Program-made: the position numbers and the translations under genes
Shown: one piece after another, positions 25,817 through 38,800 of the stretch
How positions within the stretch are numbered: position 1 is the first letter of the stretch
Layout of the letters: each line of letters starts with the position of its first letter
NCBI GenBank assembly: GCA_020627535.1
Contig: JAHDGU010000010.1
Coordinates: 124,001 to 188,000, forward strand
Length of the DNA stretch: 64,000 nucleotides
From: Saprospiraceae bacterium
Lineage (GTDB): Bacteria > Bacteroidota > Bacteroidia > Chitinophagales > Saprospiraceae
Reading direction: 5' to 3'
The notes under the pieces: generated by a model
The model's database searches: none
The model's input: the letters and a program-made list of their open reading frames with translations, nothing else
Told to the model about the DNA's origin: nothing

Positions 25817-28800
25817 CGTGCCTTGCTGAGCTTTGTCTTGGGCTTTCGCCAAAATGGGCCTTGTAGGCCTTAGAGAAATAAGAGGCACTCGAGAATCCAG
25901 TTGCGTGAGCCACTTCGGCGAGCGTCACAGCTTCTTTGGACATGAGTCTGCGCGCGTACAGCAAGCGATAGACACGCAGGTACTCCTTGACCGTCTTACC
26001 ACTGATACTCTTTACTCTATTTCTAAGTGTCTTCTCTCCAAGACCCATCTCATTGGCAATATCCTCAGAGCTGAGCTTGGGATTAGTAAATTGCATAGAG
26101 ACAGTGGATTCCAGCTGCTCCATGAGTTCACGATCGCTAGAGTGAATATTTGGCGGAATAAGCTCTTCGGTGATTTCATTGATCGCCTTTTGCTCTGTCA
26201 ATTTTCTTCTTGACAGAGTTTGAGTGATTTGATGAATTAGTCGCTCCGCTGTAATTGGCTTTGACAAGACCAGATCTGCTCCAGAGCGGATCGCTGATAT
26301 AGCAGCTTCTTCAGCCGTATTGGCCGTCAAGAAAAGTACAGCTGTGCTCTCATATAATTTAGAGCCTTGTAAGCCATCCAAAAATTCGATGCCATTTTTA
26401 AAAGGCATATTGTAATCGGTCACTATCAGATCTAAAGGCGCATCCATGGACTCCAGCAAAAGCTCAGCCATCAATGCGCTTCTTGCGGCAAATAACGAAA
26501 ACGAAGAACTCAATGCAGATCTCATACTCGACAAAAAATCTTGATCATCATCCACTAGCATGACTCGTGGCAAATCTGGTGACCTTGGTCGATTCAGTTC
26601 CTTTTCGATCTCGGACCTTTGAAACTCTGATTTCAATTGTAGATAGGACTTCTCAGAAGCTCTAAGGCGGAAAGAAAAGTTACTTCCCTTATTCAGTCGA
26701 CTGGTCACAGAAAGCTGACTATCGTGCAGAGCAAGTATCTTGGCCACCAAACTAAGTCCTAATCCAGTCCCTCCTAAGTCATTGTTACTTGCCTGAAAAA
26801 AATCAGACGTAAGCTGATCTAATTCCTCTTCAGGAATACCAATCCCTTGATCCTTGAAACTCACAATCCAGTCATCAGCTGTTCGCTCTAGAGATACCTT
26901 GACTTCTGCACCTTCACGAGAAAAATTGATGGCATTGGAGAGTAAATTACCTACGACCGTGGACATGAGTATAGGATCAAAGTATGCCAAGCATTCATCA
27001 GCTACATCAAATCTCCAAGTCAAATTCTTAGCCCGAGATTTACCGGACAGCCTCTTAACTTCCGCTCGTATAATATAGGAGAGATTAAGACAAGAGATAT
27101 TTGCTTTCAGTTGTCCACGTTCGGCCTTAGAAAGATCTAAAAGATCATTACTGACCTGCAGAAGTCTAGCAATATTCTCTCTGACTTGCCCTTCCTTTGC
27201 TGTACTTCTGTCTGCTTTCAAATCGAGCTGAATCGATTGCAACGGCGTCCTAAATTCATGGGCGATATGAGCGTACATTTTATTCTTCAGTTCTTGTGAC
27301 TCACTGAGTTTCTTCATCAATTGACCTTGCTCATCCAATGCCTTGGAGAGATTGACTTTTTCAATCTCTAGCTCCTCAGTCTTATCATCTACCATCGAGG
27401 ACAATCTCGTATTCTGCGCTCTGATTGCACTCACCCTCCATCTGTAAAACAGCCAAATCAAGACTAGACCAATCAAGGCAGCTAGCGCCCTCACCCATAG
27501 CTGCTGGTGCCATAGAGGAGCTAAGACAACTAGCAATTCCCTGTTAATTTCTGATTGATCTTGCTCACTCCTGACTGTGACGCTTACGCGATTCTCGCCT
27601 GGTTTTAAGTTGAAGAGTTCCATTTTCCCATCCTCCGACTCAATCCATGTGTCTTTATAGAAATACTTCATCGAAGTACTCATATCTGGTCTCAACCTGA
27701 TGGCTCTGACAGAAATAACAAGGTTGTTTCTTCCTGCCTCAAGATGATACTCCTGATGTTTTATCGCGAGATCAAGCTTGTCATCGAAGAATGAGAGTGA
27801 GGAGATAGCTGGTGTCTGACCAAGTCTTTCTGGATATATGCAAATAGAACCAAAAACATTGGGAAAGATGATTCGGCCATCTTCGAGCAAAACGGAAGTT
27901 GGCTGAAGATCCCAATTTGTTGCAATCAAGGGCAGCCCGTCATCCATACCGAGAAAAGAAACTTTTACATCTTCGTTGAGAAGCCCTTCCTTGTTGGCAT
28001 AGAAAATTCGATTTCCATCACAAATGCCCAAAAGACGCCCAAGCTGATCCTCTTGAAGCAGTGAAATACTTCTTGGCAAAGTCGCCAACTCCACAGGTGC
28101 AAAAGACTCATCCTGCCATCTCCACAGACCGAGGCTATCGGTGCCTGCCCAAATATTACCTTCAGAATCTTTGAACAAGGACTGAATCGATGCAATTTCT
28201 GCCTGCCTGGTAAACTCCTGATCTCTAAATCGAAAAACAGCACCACTGGTAAATGCAACCAACAGATCCATATTCCCAAGCTCTACGATATTAAAGAGTC
28301 TATCAAATTCGTCGACTTGGTCGACCTTGTACTGTAAGAATCTGTTTCCTTTGCGCAGATGAAGTACCTTTCGAGTACCGACCCAAAGATTTCGATAGCT
28401 GTCTTCATAAATACTCCTTATTGTCCTTGAGTACAATCCGGATTCTTTTCCGTAAACATTCCACTCTTGAAAGTCAGCTGTCTGGGAAAGAAATTCAGCT
28501 ATCCAAAAGTCACCATAAGAGTCTTGAAAAATAGAGAATTGACATCCAACTTCTTTCACAACATCTGAAACCTGACCTGATCGGAACATACCGTTGCAAG
28601 CCCTAGAGAAATAGATATCTCCGTCATCGGCTTGTAGAATACTCCAAACATTATCGCTACCCAGTCCTCGTGATTTATCTAAGACTTCAACCGTCTGTTC
28701 ATACAACACCACCACACCCTGCCCAGATGTTGAGATCCAGACATTCTTCTCCCTGTCCTCATAGATACTATTGATGTAAGAGGATCTATCAACATCCAAG

Positions 28801-29666
28801 GAAATAGCGATCAACTCACCATTGAGCGTCAATTTGTACAACTCTGACTCGGCCGGACCACGCAGAGACAACCATAACTCACCGCTAGCTCTGCGCAGAT
28901 GGCTGATGATTCGATTATCGTCAAAGCTCAAGAGTGCAGATGTCTGGGGATGAGTCTTGCTCAATCTGACGACTTCGTGATTTCTTCTTGAGAGCACATC
29001 ACCATTAGGCAAGTACATCAGATCATTTTTGAAATTAGAGAGGTTTTGAATGAGATATATGTATTCATTTTGGTACGCTTCACTCCGGAGGACATACTTA
29101 CAGTTATAGAGAGTCTTGATGAATACGGTATCGCCATTCTCCCAAATGTCAATTTGATCGGTACCACTCAAAGGGACGGTTAGATCATACTCTAGGGAGT
29201 CCAGTGCCTTGTTGTATATCAGAAAGCCATCGTTGGCCAATAAGTAGAATCTCTGTTCGCTCTCACTTACGGCTGTAAGTGTTAAATCAAGTCTGGGCTT
29301 GAGCAAGATCTTTTGTATAGCACCTGTCTTTGCTCTTGTCACGCTGTACAAGTCATTGCGATACCAGCGGGCGCCTTCAGAGTCTTCGAAGATCATCAAG
29401 CCAGAAGGCCCGTCCTTTTCCCTAAAGTCATAGCCATCATATACTCTCAGTCCTAGATTTGTCTCAAGCACCAAGCTTCCGTCATATTCCTGATAGATCG
29501 GCTTTGCCGTATGAAATGGCACCTCGACAGTACTTCCAAATTTTACCATTCCATACTCTCGAAAAGGATCCTGGCCGAAGGATGTATACCAGCAACAGTA
29601 TAGCAGACACCCTACTAGCGCAGTGAATCGCGTGCGCCGAGTTCCGATAATACTAGGCAAGAACAT
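25809..29666 (-). CDS. Hybrid two-component system sensor/AraC regulator (HTCS)
   Basis: A one-protein sensor and transcription factor of about 1285 residues. A signal/anchor (RRTRFTALVGCLLYCCWYTSF) leads to a periplasmic two-component-regulator propeller (about 50-680, with blades such as ENVWISTSGQGVVVLY and RNLWVGTRKVLHLRKG). A Y_Y_Y domain and a transmembrane helix (VRALAALIGLVLIWLFYRW) come next. The HisKA box AHEFRTPLQ is at about 800 and the HATPase motifs GNLLSNAINFS and GTGLGLSLV at about 905-968. The receiver has MLVDDDQDF and phospho-Asp in VTDYNM (about 1083), and the AraC domain occupies about 1190-1280 (IANEMGLGEKTLRNRV, GFSSASYFSKAYK). ATG 29666 fits the signal; ATG 29726 would add 20 residues. 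The targets are probably the phytase operon or the divergent giant gene. Confidence 0.93.
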   Translation of the reverse strand: MFLPSIIGTRRTRFTALVGCLLYCCWYTSFGQDPFREYGMVKFGSTVEVPFHTAKPIYQEYDGSLVLETNLGLRVYDGYDFREKDGPSGLMIFEDSEGARWYRNDLYSVTRAKTGAIQKILLKPRLDLTLTAVSESEQRFYLLANDGFLIYNKALDSLEYDLTVPLSGTDQIDIWENGDTVFIKTLYNCKYVLRSEAYQNEYIYLIQNLSNFKNDLMYLPNGDVLSRRNHEVVRLSKTHPQTSALLSFDDNRIISHLRRASGELWLSLRGPAESELYKLTLNGELIAISLDVDRSSYINSIYEDREKNVWISTSGQGVVVLYEQTVEVLDKSRGLGSDNVWSILQADDGDIYFSRACNGMFRSGQVSDVVKEVGCQFSIFQDSYGDFWIAEFLSQTADFQEWNVYGKESGLYSRTIRSIYEDSYRNLWVGTRKVLHLRKGNRFLQYKVDQVDEFDRLFNIVELGNMDLLVAFTSGAVFRFRDQEFTRQAEIASIQSLFKDSEGNIWAGTDSLGLWRWQDESFAPVELATLPRSISLLQEDQLGRLLGICDGNRIFYANKEGLLNEDVKVSFLGMDDGLPLIATNWDLQPTSVLLEDGRIIFPNVFGSICIYPERLGQTPAISSLSFFDDKLDLAIKHQEYHLEAGRNNLVISVRAIRLRPDMSTSMKYFYKDTWIESEDGKMELFNLKPGENRVSVTVRSEQDQSEINRELLVVLAPLWHQQLWVRALAALIGLVLIWLFYRWRVSAIRAQNTRLSSMVDDKTEELEIEKVNLSKALDEQGQLMKKLSESQELKNKMYAHIAHEFRTPLQSIQLDLKADRSTAKEGQVRENIARLLQVSNDLLDLSKAERGQLKANISCLNLSYIIRAEVKRLSGKSRAKNLTWRFDVADECLAYFDPILMSTVVGNLLSNAINFSREGAEVKVSLERTADDWIVSFKDQGIGIPEEELDQLTSDFFQASNNDLGGTGLGLSLVAKILALHDSQLSVTSRLNKGSNFSFRLRASEKSYLQLKSEFQRSEIEKELNRPRSPDLPRVMLVDDDQDFLSSMRSALSSSFSLFAARSALMAELLLESMDAPLDLIVTDYNMPFKNGIEFLDGLQGSKLYESTAVLFLTANTAEEAAISAIRSGADLVLSKPITAERLIHQITQTLSRRKLTEQKAINEITEELIPPNIHSSDRELMEQLESTVSMQFTNPKLSSEDIANEMGLGEKTLRNRVKSISGKTVKEYLRVYRLLYARRLMSKEAVTLAEVAHATGFSSASYFSKAYKAHFGESPRQSSARHVS

Positions 29667-29804
29667 TTCCGAAAAGTACAAGTTCTTTTCCAAAAAGTAC
29701 ATAAAAGGGGATAGCCAAAGGTTCATCTTTAGTGCATTGAAAACAATCAGTCTGGGCTGAGCGCCAACTCACTCAGATACATTCTTGCCTTTAAACCAAG
29801 TGAA

Positions 29805-32800
29805 ATGAGAACTGTACACTCGTTAGCTGCCCTGTTCATTGCTATCATAGCAATCCCCTTCCAAACAAATGCTCAAATCTCAACTGGAACATCCCTCGGA
29901 TTCGATGGGGTGAATGACTACGTAGAGTACGTCAATGCGGCATCGGACTTTGGTGCAGTTGCCAACTTCAAGGACGCCTTCACCTTTGAGGCATGGGTCC
30001 TCAATCAAGGCTCAGGCGTTTGGGGTCGAGTCTTTGACTTCGGAGATAGTACCAATGAATACATACTTTTCACGCCAAACAGCGGCGTTGATGGCAATGG
30101 TCTGATGGAATATCGCTTTTTTGGTGGTTTCAAGTACAGACTATCAGCACCAGCTTTCCCTGCTGGATGGACGCATCTGGCTTGTACGCTGGATGAACTG
30201 GGGAATGCCAAGGTCTACTATGACGGTGTAGAAGTCGCGTCTGCATCTGGTTGGCCAAAAATTGACAACATATTTGGCGTAAGCCGAGCATATCTCGGCA
30301 AGTCACAGTTTGCTGATCCATACTTCAAGGGGCGTATGCAAGATGTCCGTGTCTGGAAGACAGCTCGCACCCAGCAAGAGATCATGGACAATAAGGACTG
30401 CTATCTCTCGGGCAATGAGCCGGGACTGATCTCCAATTTGAAGATGCGAGCTGGTCTCGGTGGGCAAAACAACAGCAGCATTAACAACATTCAGTACATT
30501 CCTGAATATGCGCGGACAGGTGGGTCATATGCCATCGTCAGAAACGGTTTCTTCCAAGGAAATGTAGCCAATTTCTTTACAGACGGCGGTCTTGCACTAG
30601 ACCCAAATGAAAATAACACAGTGTCATTCTTCAGTGGTGAAGACTACATCAAGTTAAGCAACGAGTCCAACTTCGATTTTGACGAAGAATACACAATAGA
30701 AATGTGGTTCCACCCACATTACTTGGATGCTGACATCCAGCAATTTGTAAACAAAGGCAATCTTGCGGGACCATTGACTTTCTATGCCAATGTCAATAAC
30801 AGCAGATTTGAGTTTGGCCATAGCCCTTCTGCAGGAGTCTATGAGCGTATCATAACCTCAGCTATCACTACAGAGGACGAGTGGTGCCACCTGGCGATGA
30901 CAGCCAAGGAAGAAAACGGCAATCTGAGATATGACCTCTACAAAAATGGAGAAAGAGTCACAACCAAGTTCATCAATGGAGCGAGCATCCCACAGACCAA
31001 CGAACAGGTCATACTAGGGCGACACACACATGGGCGTATGTCCAATATTCGCTTTTGGGACAAAGCACTCTCACAATCTGTGATCGTGGATAACATGTCG
31101 ACGATCTACGACAGCGGAACACCCAGTCTTGTGTCTCAATACAATGAATTTAATGATTTCTCTGCAGGACTCAAGGATGGTATTGGGAACAATGATGGGG
31201 TGAGAAATGAGGTGCCAATATTCATTTCTGACCCTTGCTACGTGCAATATACCGTAGAGCCTGTCAGCGGTTCCTTGAGCAATTTGGGCGAAAGCCTTAC
31301 CCTCTCTGCCGATATCAATAGCTGCACAGACAAGGAGTATAGCTACCAGTGGCAATTTGAAGAAATAGACATCCCAGGAGCGACAAGTAAGACGCTCATG
31401 CTGAGCAATATCCAGCTCGAAGATCTCGGGAGATATCGTCTAAAAACAACTGCTTGTGGCCAGGAATTTTTTACACGAACAGCCATCGTCGATGTCGAAA
31501 ACCAAGGAAAAGTCTTACACTTTGACGGCGTGGATGATCAATTGCGGATGACAGAGGGGATTCACAATGCGGCTTTCACCATTGAGACTTGGGTCAGATT
31601 TGACGAAGACCCTCTCAATCAATCGATAATCGCACTAGGAGATCAAGCTTCCAATTTTGAAGATGAATTGAGTCATCATATTTCCATCAACGATTACGGC
31701 CAATTTGAATTTTTACTCTACAGTCGACAAACTGGTGATAACAATGAGGCTCGCAAAGTAACCTATCCAGACAAAGTTGAAGCCAATCGGTGGTATCATG
31801 TGGCTGCTCGCCAAAATGCCTCTACACTCCAACTGAGAATAGATGGAGTACTGGCACCATCTGTGCCCGTCACAGGTATAGAGTCAGGTACAGATTGGAA
31901 TATTGGAGGTCCCATTCAAGACTATAGGGCGTTTCATGGTGAGATAGCAGATCTTAGAATTTGGGAGCTAGCCGTGGATACCAGATTGCAACAAACCATA
32001 AGCAGTGGTGCCGCAGATCTCGTCTTCAATCTCCGATTTGATGAAGGAATTGGCGGTGGTGATAATACATCTCCAATTACCATAGACACGGTAAGAAATG
32101 AAGTCGATGGATCGAGTATCACGCAGATAGAATTATTGAATTTTTCTTTGAAAGGATCTGAGTCCAACTGGCTACCATGTGATAACTATGACACCCAGTC
32201 TACTGTCACCATTACAAATGAGAGTCGAAACACCAATGGTGGAATAGGTACTCACGTCAGAGCAGGAGCAGAAATCCGGATGGTCGGCTCCGTCAATGAT
32301 GGCGATGGCACAGAGCTGTATCAGTGGTACAAGGATGGCGTAGCTATCCTTGGAGCAACTGATTCGACTTTCGTCAAAATGGCACAAGCCGGTGATGACG
32401 GAATCTATACACTTAGTGTATCTGGCTTCAATCGATGTCCTTCATTCAGCCAGCCCATTGAATTTGCGATCCTTGGCAGTGCACAAACTCTAAGCTTTGA
32501 TGGAGTCGATGATCATGTAGTGATTGATCAAAGCGTAGGAACAGATTTTACCATAGAGGCTTGGGTAAAGTTTGACAGTGACCCCTCAGACATGGTCATA
32601 ATCACTGGCAGTTTAAATGAGCAAGATCCAGTATTAAGCTTCAGCCATCAGCTCTACGTAAACCAAGATAAAAAAGTGAGCTTTCATCTCTTTGATAGCG
32701 GAGCTAGCGAAAGACGCACAATCGTATCTGACGAAGTAGTCGAGGTCAATAAGTGGTACCATGTAGTAGGAAGAAGTTCCAATGTCCAAGAGATGCAACT

Positions 32801-35800
32801 CCTTATCGATGGCGTGGAGCAATCACAATCAGCTTCGATTAACGGTAATCTTACGGGTATTTCGACCTTCTGGTTGGGCTCATCAGCACTGACAGAGCTC
32901 CCAGGAGGAGCAGTAAAAAGGCTGAAACCTTTCCATGGAGAAATCGAAGAACTACGCCTTTGGGATGAGTGGCGATCGACTGCAGCCATTAATTCTGTCA
33001 TTGACAGAGAGTTCAATTTTGGGAATTTCCATCCTGACACCTATCTGAAGTTTAATCAGGGAGTCGCCAATGGGGATAACTCTGGTTTCAATCCTGATTA
33101 CTTGGCTAGCTATTCTACTCCGGTAGACTTTGTCTTCGGTAAAGCATCCATGAGAAATTTTGCGCTAGAAGGAGAGCAATCCAATTTATCAACATGCAGT
33201 CCAATTACAGTTCCCATTGTTATTCTGGGGTCGAATGCATACATTCCAGTTGTTGGTCAAAATGTGAAACTCTTCAACGCCTTCAGAGAGGATGACATCG
33301 AATATGAATGGATGTACAATGGCCAAATCATCCCAGGACAGAACTCTGATACACTTCTCTTAAGTAATTTCCAATACAGTGATACTGGCAGGTATGAGTT
33401 GATTACAAGAGACTTTTGTGATCCTCAATTTGCTGACACGAGTCAGATTGATATAAATACAGTCCTATGTCTATCCGATTTATTAGGTATAGAAATTGAT
33501 CCATTGACACAAGCGCAATACGATCACTGTTTCAGTGATTTTAATTTCTGTCTTCCTGGAGATACCATCATATTTTTCAATCCTCAGATCGAGAGCGGTT
33601 ATTGTTCATCAGACACATCATACTTTGGGCCCGAGAGGATCTATAAGTTTTCATTGCCAGAAGACAAGGTAATTCAAGTATTCTTGTCTGACTTAAATAA
33701 GAAAGCAGATATTTTCCTCTTCGGCGATGATTGTAGCATAGCCACTTGCCTGGGCCAAAGCACCAATCCTGGACTCGAAGATGAGTTTTTCCAAGCGGTC
33801 ACCCCAGCCGGTGATTACACCCTTATCATCGAAATGGAACTCTTATCTGATGATAGTCTGGAGTACCTACTTGACTTTATTGTCCTAGAAGATCAATGTG
33901 TTTCTTCTGAAGCCATATCCTGTGAGGATAGTATCACTGCGAATACGGCAGGAGGATCTGATTTGATTGATGACTATTGTGGTGTAGGCGGATACATTGG
34001 AGAGGAGAGGGTCTATCGCCTGGAGTTGAGTAACAACCAGACACTAGATATTAGCTTATCAGGTCTGACTGAGGACCTAGATTTATTTTTGTTGGACAGT
34101 ACTTGCACTGTAACCAATTGTCGAGCCTCGTCCACATTGGCTGGTGTAAATGAAGAGAACATCCTCATCGGTGCGACGCCCGGTATCTATTATATTGTCG
34201 TCGACGGAAAGGACGGTGTCACAGGAGACTTTTCTCTTTCACTACAGTGTACCGAATATTTCTCTGCCAGCAAGCTTGACAATGACGCCTATGTAGACCT
34301 CTCTTGGTTTATTGATAAAAATCTCTGTGTACCACAGGACACGGGGGTGATCGTCCGGCTCATAGAAGCACCGGCTACTATATTATATGAAGAAACCTTC
34401 AACACCGCTGCCTTGACTCCAGATGTCATTATCGGCAGCTATCGGCATTATATCGGAGATGATGAAGAGCGACGCTATGCGCTGCGCGTCATCAACCGTC
34501 TCAGCAATGAAACCATCTGCAATGAGATTGACACAGGCATGACCACACCATTTGCCGCACCAGAAATTGTATTCATCAGCTCTCAAGATGACCCAGACAG
34601 TATCAGAGTGACTTGGAGAAATCACTCCAAGCTCTCTGATCAGTTCAGAGTATTCCGAGACGGAGAGCAACTAATCAATTTGACTGACGGATATAACGAA
34701 GACAGTCTTCTCATCTCCTACGTGGATGTTCATGACATCAATGATCCTGCAAGTATTCAAGCAGACTCCAGCTACGAGTACTGCATAGAGACATTTAGCG
34801 TGCAGCTCAATCAGAGCTATGCACAAGTGTGCTCTACGGGTAGCACTTATGATGTTGACTTTCAAGCCACACAGGGGAATCCTACGGATCGAATCGATTT
34901 GACTTGGGCAGATGTATCTGAGTTCTGTAGTGCTATTCAGATCAGGAGAAATGGCATCAACCTCGTGATGCTCAGTGCAAACGAGACAAGTTTTTCAGAT
35001 CTGTCTCCGCTCTTCGGTGTAGAAACAGAGTACAGCCTCATTTTCTTGAATGGCTCCGCAGAGACCATGCAATTTGATGCTCAAGGATTCGCTCCAGCCA
35101 ATGGCTCAATATCCGGTCGAGTATCTACACTCGAAGGTGACTATCCAGTGGCTGAAGTAAAAATTGTCTTACAAAAGGACACCATTATTGATGGCAGCTC
35201 AAGTCTCACCAGCATTGATAGCACTACCACTGATTTTTCAGGATCCTACCAATTTGATGACATTGTCTACGGACTGTCCACTGATTTTACAGTAAGCGCG
35301 TCGAAGGATGGAAGTGTATTCCAAAACAATGACCAGCTGATCACATTGAGCGAAGTGAATCGCCAACTGACCAATGTCGACTTCATCGATGAGACATCTC
35401 TGCAACTGCGTGAGCTCACTGGTCTTGTGGATAGCTTCACTTCAGAAATATTCGCGCAAGAAGACTATGTAAAAATTGACTGGCATTACAGCTATGACAG
35501 CGCTGATACGCTGTTCTTTAACTTATACAGAGAAGGTGAATTGCTTTTTAGCGAAAGCGATGCCCAAGGAGCGATAAACACCTATAATGATTTCTCTGGT
35601 GTTCCGGGACAAAACTACACCTACACACTTCAGGCATATCGCTTGGTCGGTGATAGCACATTCTTGGAAGAATTCACTCAGGACATCCTGTATCCAGAGC
35701 TTACACCCGTCCAGGGACTCGCAGTCTTTGCTGGATCAGAAGCAGGTGATGGCGGCGAAATACCTGACCACAATCCTAGAAACTACCTCAACTGGTTTGA

Positions 35801-38800
35801 CATCAATCACCCGTCTCAAAATTTTGACGGTTTTAGAATATTCCGCAATGGAATTCAAATTGCCGAAGTAGACGAAAATACTGATCAGTACGTCGATGAG
35901 CTTGAGCCTGGTCTCGCAGTGCAATATTCCATCCGTGCATTCAAAGAAATCGATGGCATTAACTATCAGTCACAACTTGCCTTGGCTGATCCGGATACGG
36001 TGCAGACCAAGACGCTCTGGGAACCCATCATTAGCGGTATCAATGTGAGAAGAGTGACACTTGATATTGGGAGCCTAGGATATCAGGCTGAGTTCTTCGC
36101 AGCAGATATATATGACGGGGTCCTGATCGAAAGACTTGACCTCCAAGACCCTGAAGCAAGCTATGTCTTGATTGGAGAATTTAGCCGAGAGTATATAGCT
36201 GCTCTAGCTGAGGCAGAGGGCCTGCAGCCAGAATTCTATGATCAGCTGGCAGTGCCTGGTGTACTCTACTCATACCGCTTGAGCACTTATAAAGACATCA
36301 ATGGACAGAGATATACAAATTCTACCACTGATATCGCTTCGGCATCTAGTATACCACCACCATTCAACTTTAATGTGACCAACCTAGAAGGACAAGTAGA
36401 TCTTGATTGGACAGATAATAGCACATCCACGGGACCATTGAGCTTACTTTTTGTACACTATGATGGCGTAGAAATCAGACGAGTAGATGGAGCAGACACC
36501 ACGCTCATTGCTACCCTTCCAAGTAGTCAAGAGGATTATTCTGACTATATCAATAATCCAATCTACGACCTATTTGAAGATGATTATATCAACAAGACCT
36601 ATACTTATATATTGCAGTCCTATCTTGACATCGATGGTGTTCGATATCGCTCTGCTCCCATGGATGCTCAAGGATCACCACTCCCAGGCGCCAATGAAGA
36701 ACCACTTCCGACACAGCTCGTAGCAAGTAAGAATATTCCCAACCACATCAAACTTTGCTGGGACTGGACTGCTGGCATACAAGCCGATTTTATTATCTAC
36801 CGTAACGACAGTATCCCACTTGATACACTACCCTTTACAGCCAGAGCCTACTACGATTATGATGCGCCTGTCGGCCAAACGGTGGTCTACAGCGTAAGCA
36901 CATTACTCCAAGGTAATGAATCAGCCAAAGTAAGTACAGAAGGCTTGATCCCTAGCACCACGAATATATCTGGTCGCGTGTACAACTTCTTCACTGATGC
37001 AGGTATTGAGGGAGCATTGATCAACTACGAAAATCTACCGATAGGAGACTTTGCTCAAGGAGACTTCTTTGGAAATGTCGAGACGGATGTGACTGGAAAT
37101 TACACCATTGAGGGACTCCCAAGTATACCAGGAATTAGCTTTCTGATCGATGTCACAAAGGTCAACACTGACTTTAATCCTGATCCAGATCTCTATCAGA
37201 GCGTCAATACAGAAAACTTTGCACTAAATCTATCTGGTGAAAATATTCTTGACTTCATTGACTATGTAGAGAATGTCGACACCATTTCTTTTGCCCAAGT
37301 CAGAGCAGTTACAGCGGAACCAGATTTTGGCAATATGGTCGTGCAAATAAACTGGAGTCTAAGCAATCAAAACTATGACGGCGTAGAAATCTTCCGCGCC
37401 AATAGTCTGATTGGCGAAGTGATGAAAGGCGATGGGCATAGTTTCTCAGACAATACAGGCTTCCCTGGAATACCATATGCCTATGGCGTCATCGCTTTCA
37501 GAAACACGATAGAAGGAAGAAAATACACAGAACTTGCAACTACAGGGGCCACATATCCTGATGTCGCACCAGTAGAAAATTTGAGTGCAACAGGATTTTT
37601 TGATCAGAATAAAATGCTGATCTCTTGGTCTCATCCATACAATGATCACGATGTCTATCGGGTCCTGAGAAATGGGATCTTCCAAGATACTATCTCGACT
37701 GATGAGCCTATGATGTGGTATGACACCACAGGTATTCCTGGTCGACAATACCAATATGAAGTCACTGCCATCAAAGGCAATCTTGTATCGCCGGTGCGTA
37801 TTGTGACGGCCAACTTTAAAGGCGTCGGAGAAGTCATTGGTCTGAGCACGAGTATTGATAACACCGTGCCTGCATGTGCAGGAATTACGACAAACTCCAA
37901 TCATGTGCTGATCCAGTGGCAATATCAGCAGAACGCAGCACAAGGGTTTGAAATTTATCGTGACAATGAACTGATTGCAGAAATTGATAGCAATGTAATT
38001 TCCTTTGGCGATCTACCGGTAAAGAATGGAGATCTCTCCTTTTCCAATGAGACCTTCTTCTATCGCGACTATGCAGGTCTCCCAGGTACCACGCATGCCT
38101 ACCACGTGCTCGCTTACGTAGAGCGTGAAGGTCTCAGATACGCGAGTGGCATTGAAGAGCTCTACCCGATTGAGATCATCAACTATCCAGATCTCAGTCT
38201 CGTCACGAACTTGGATATTGGAGCCAATGATGTCCTGGGATCTGTACAGCTTATTTGGAGCTATCCAAGTCAGGTTGTAGATGGCTTTGAGATTTTGAGA
38301 GATGGACAAGTCCTAGACACCATCGTCGCCGGATTTGAATCTAATTTCATCTATCAAGACATCACTGGTCAGCCAGCTCAGAACTATGAATACGGCGTCA
38401 GAGCCTTTGACCTCAGAGAAGGTACAGTCTACTTCAGTGAAACGACCTGTGCCAAGATTCAAGAATTCCCCATAGTTCCGACACCACAAAATCTTTTTGC
38501 CTCTCAAGGTGAGTTTTTGGACCACATAGAAGTGAGTTGGAATTTTGATAGAGCAGCATTTGTGGATAGCATTTATCTAGAAAATTTATCTACAGGAATC
38601 ACCTCACGATATGCGGGTGGTAAGCGCTTGCATCAAGATATTGTCACAGAGCTCTTGCCAGCAGAATTTGTCTATCGTGTCCGCGCAGCTCGAGCAATCA
38701 ATGGTCAGTTGATTTATTCAGATTGGTCAGAAGAGGTCATAGGCTGGTCACAAAAGCAAATCAATGGAGATCAACAATCTGATATTATTGCTAGCGCAGA

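Noticed and set aside
37446-37943. A 165-codon open frame on the minus strand inside the giant gene
   Set aside because: It is the antisense of FN3-coding DNA; the product is Cys/His-rich and low in complexity without a ribosome site or homolog-like motif. The same applies to 41778-42248 and 62459-62956.
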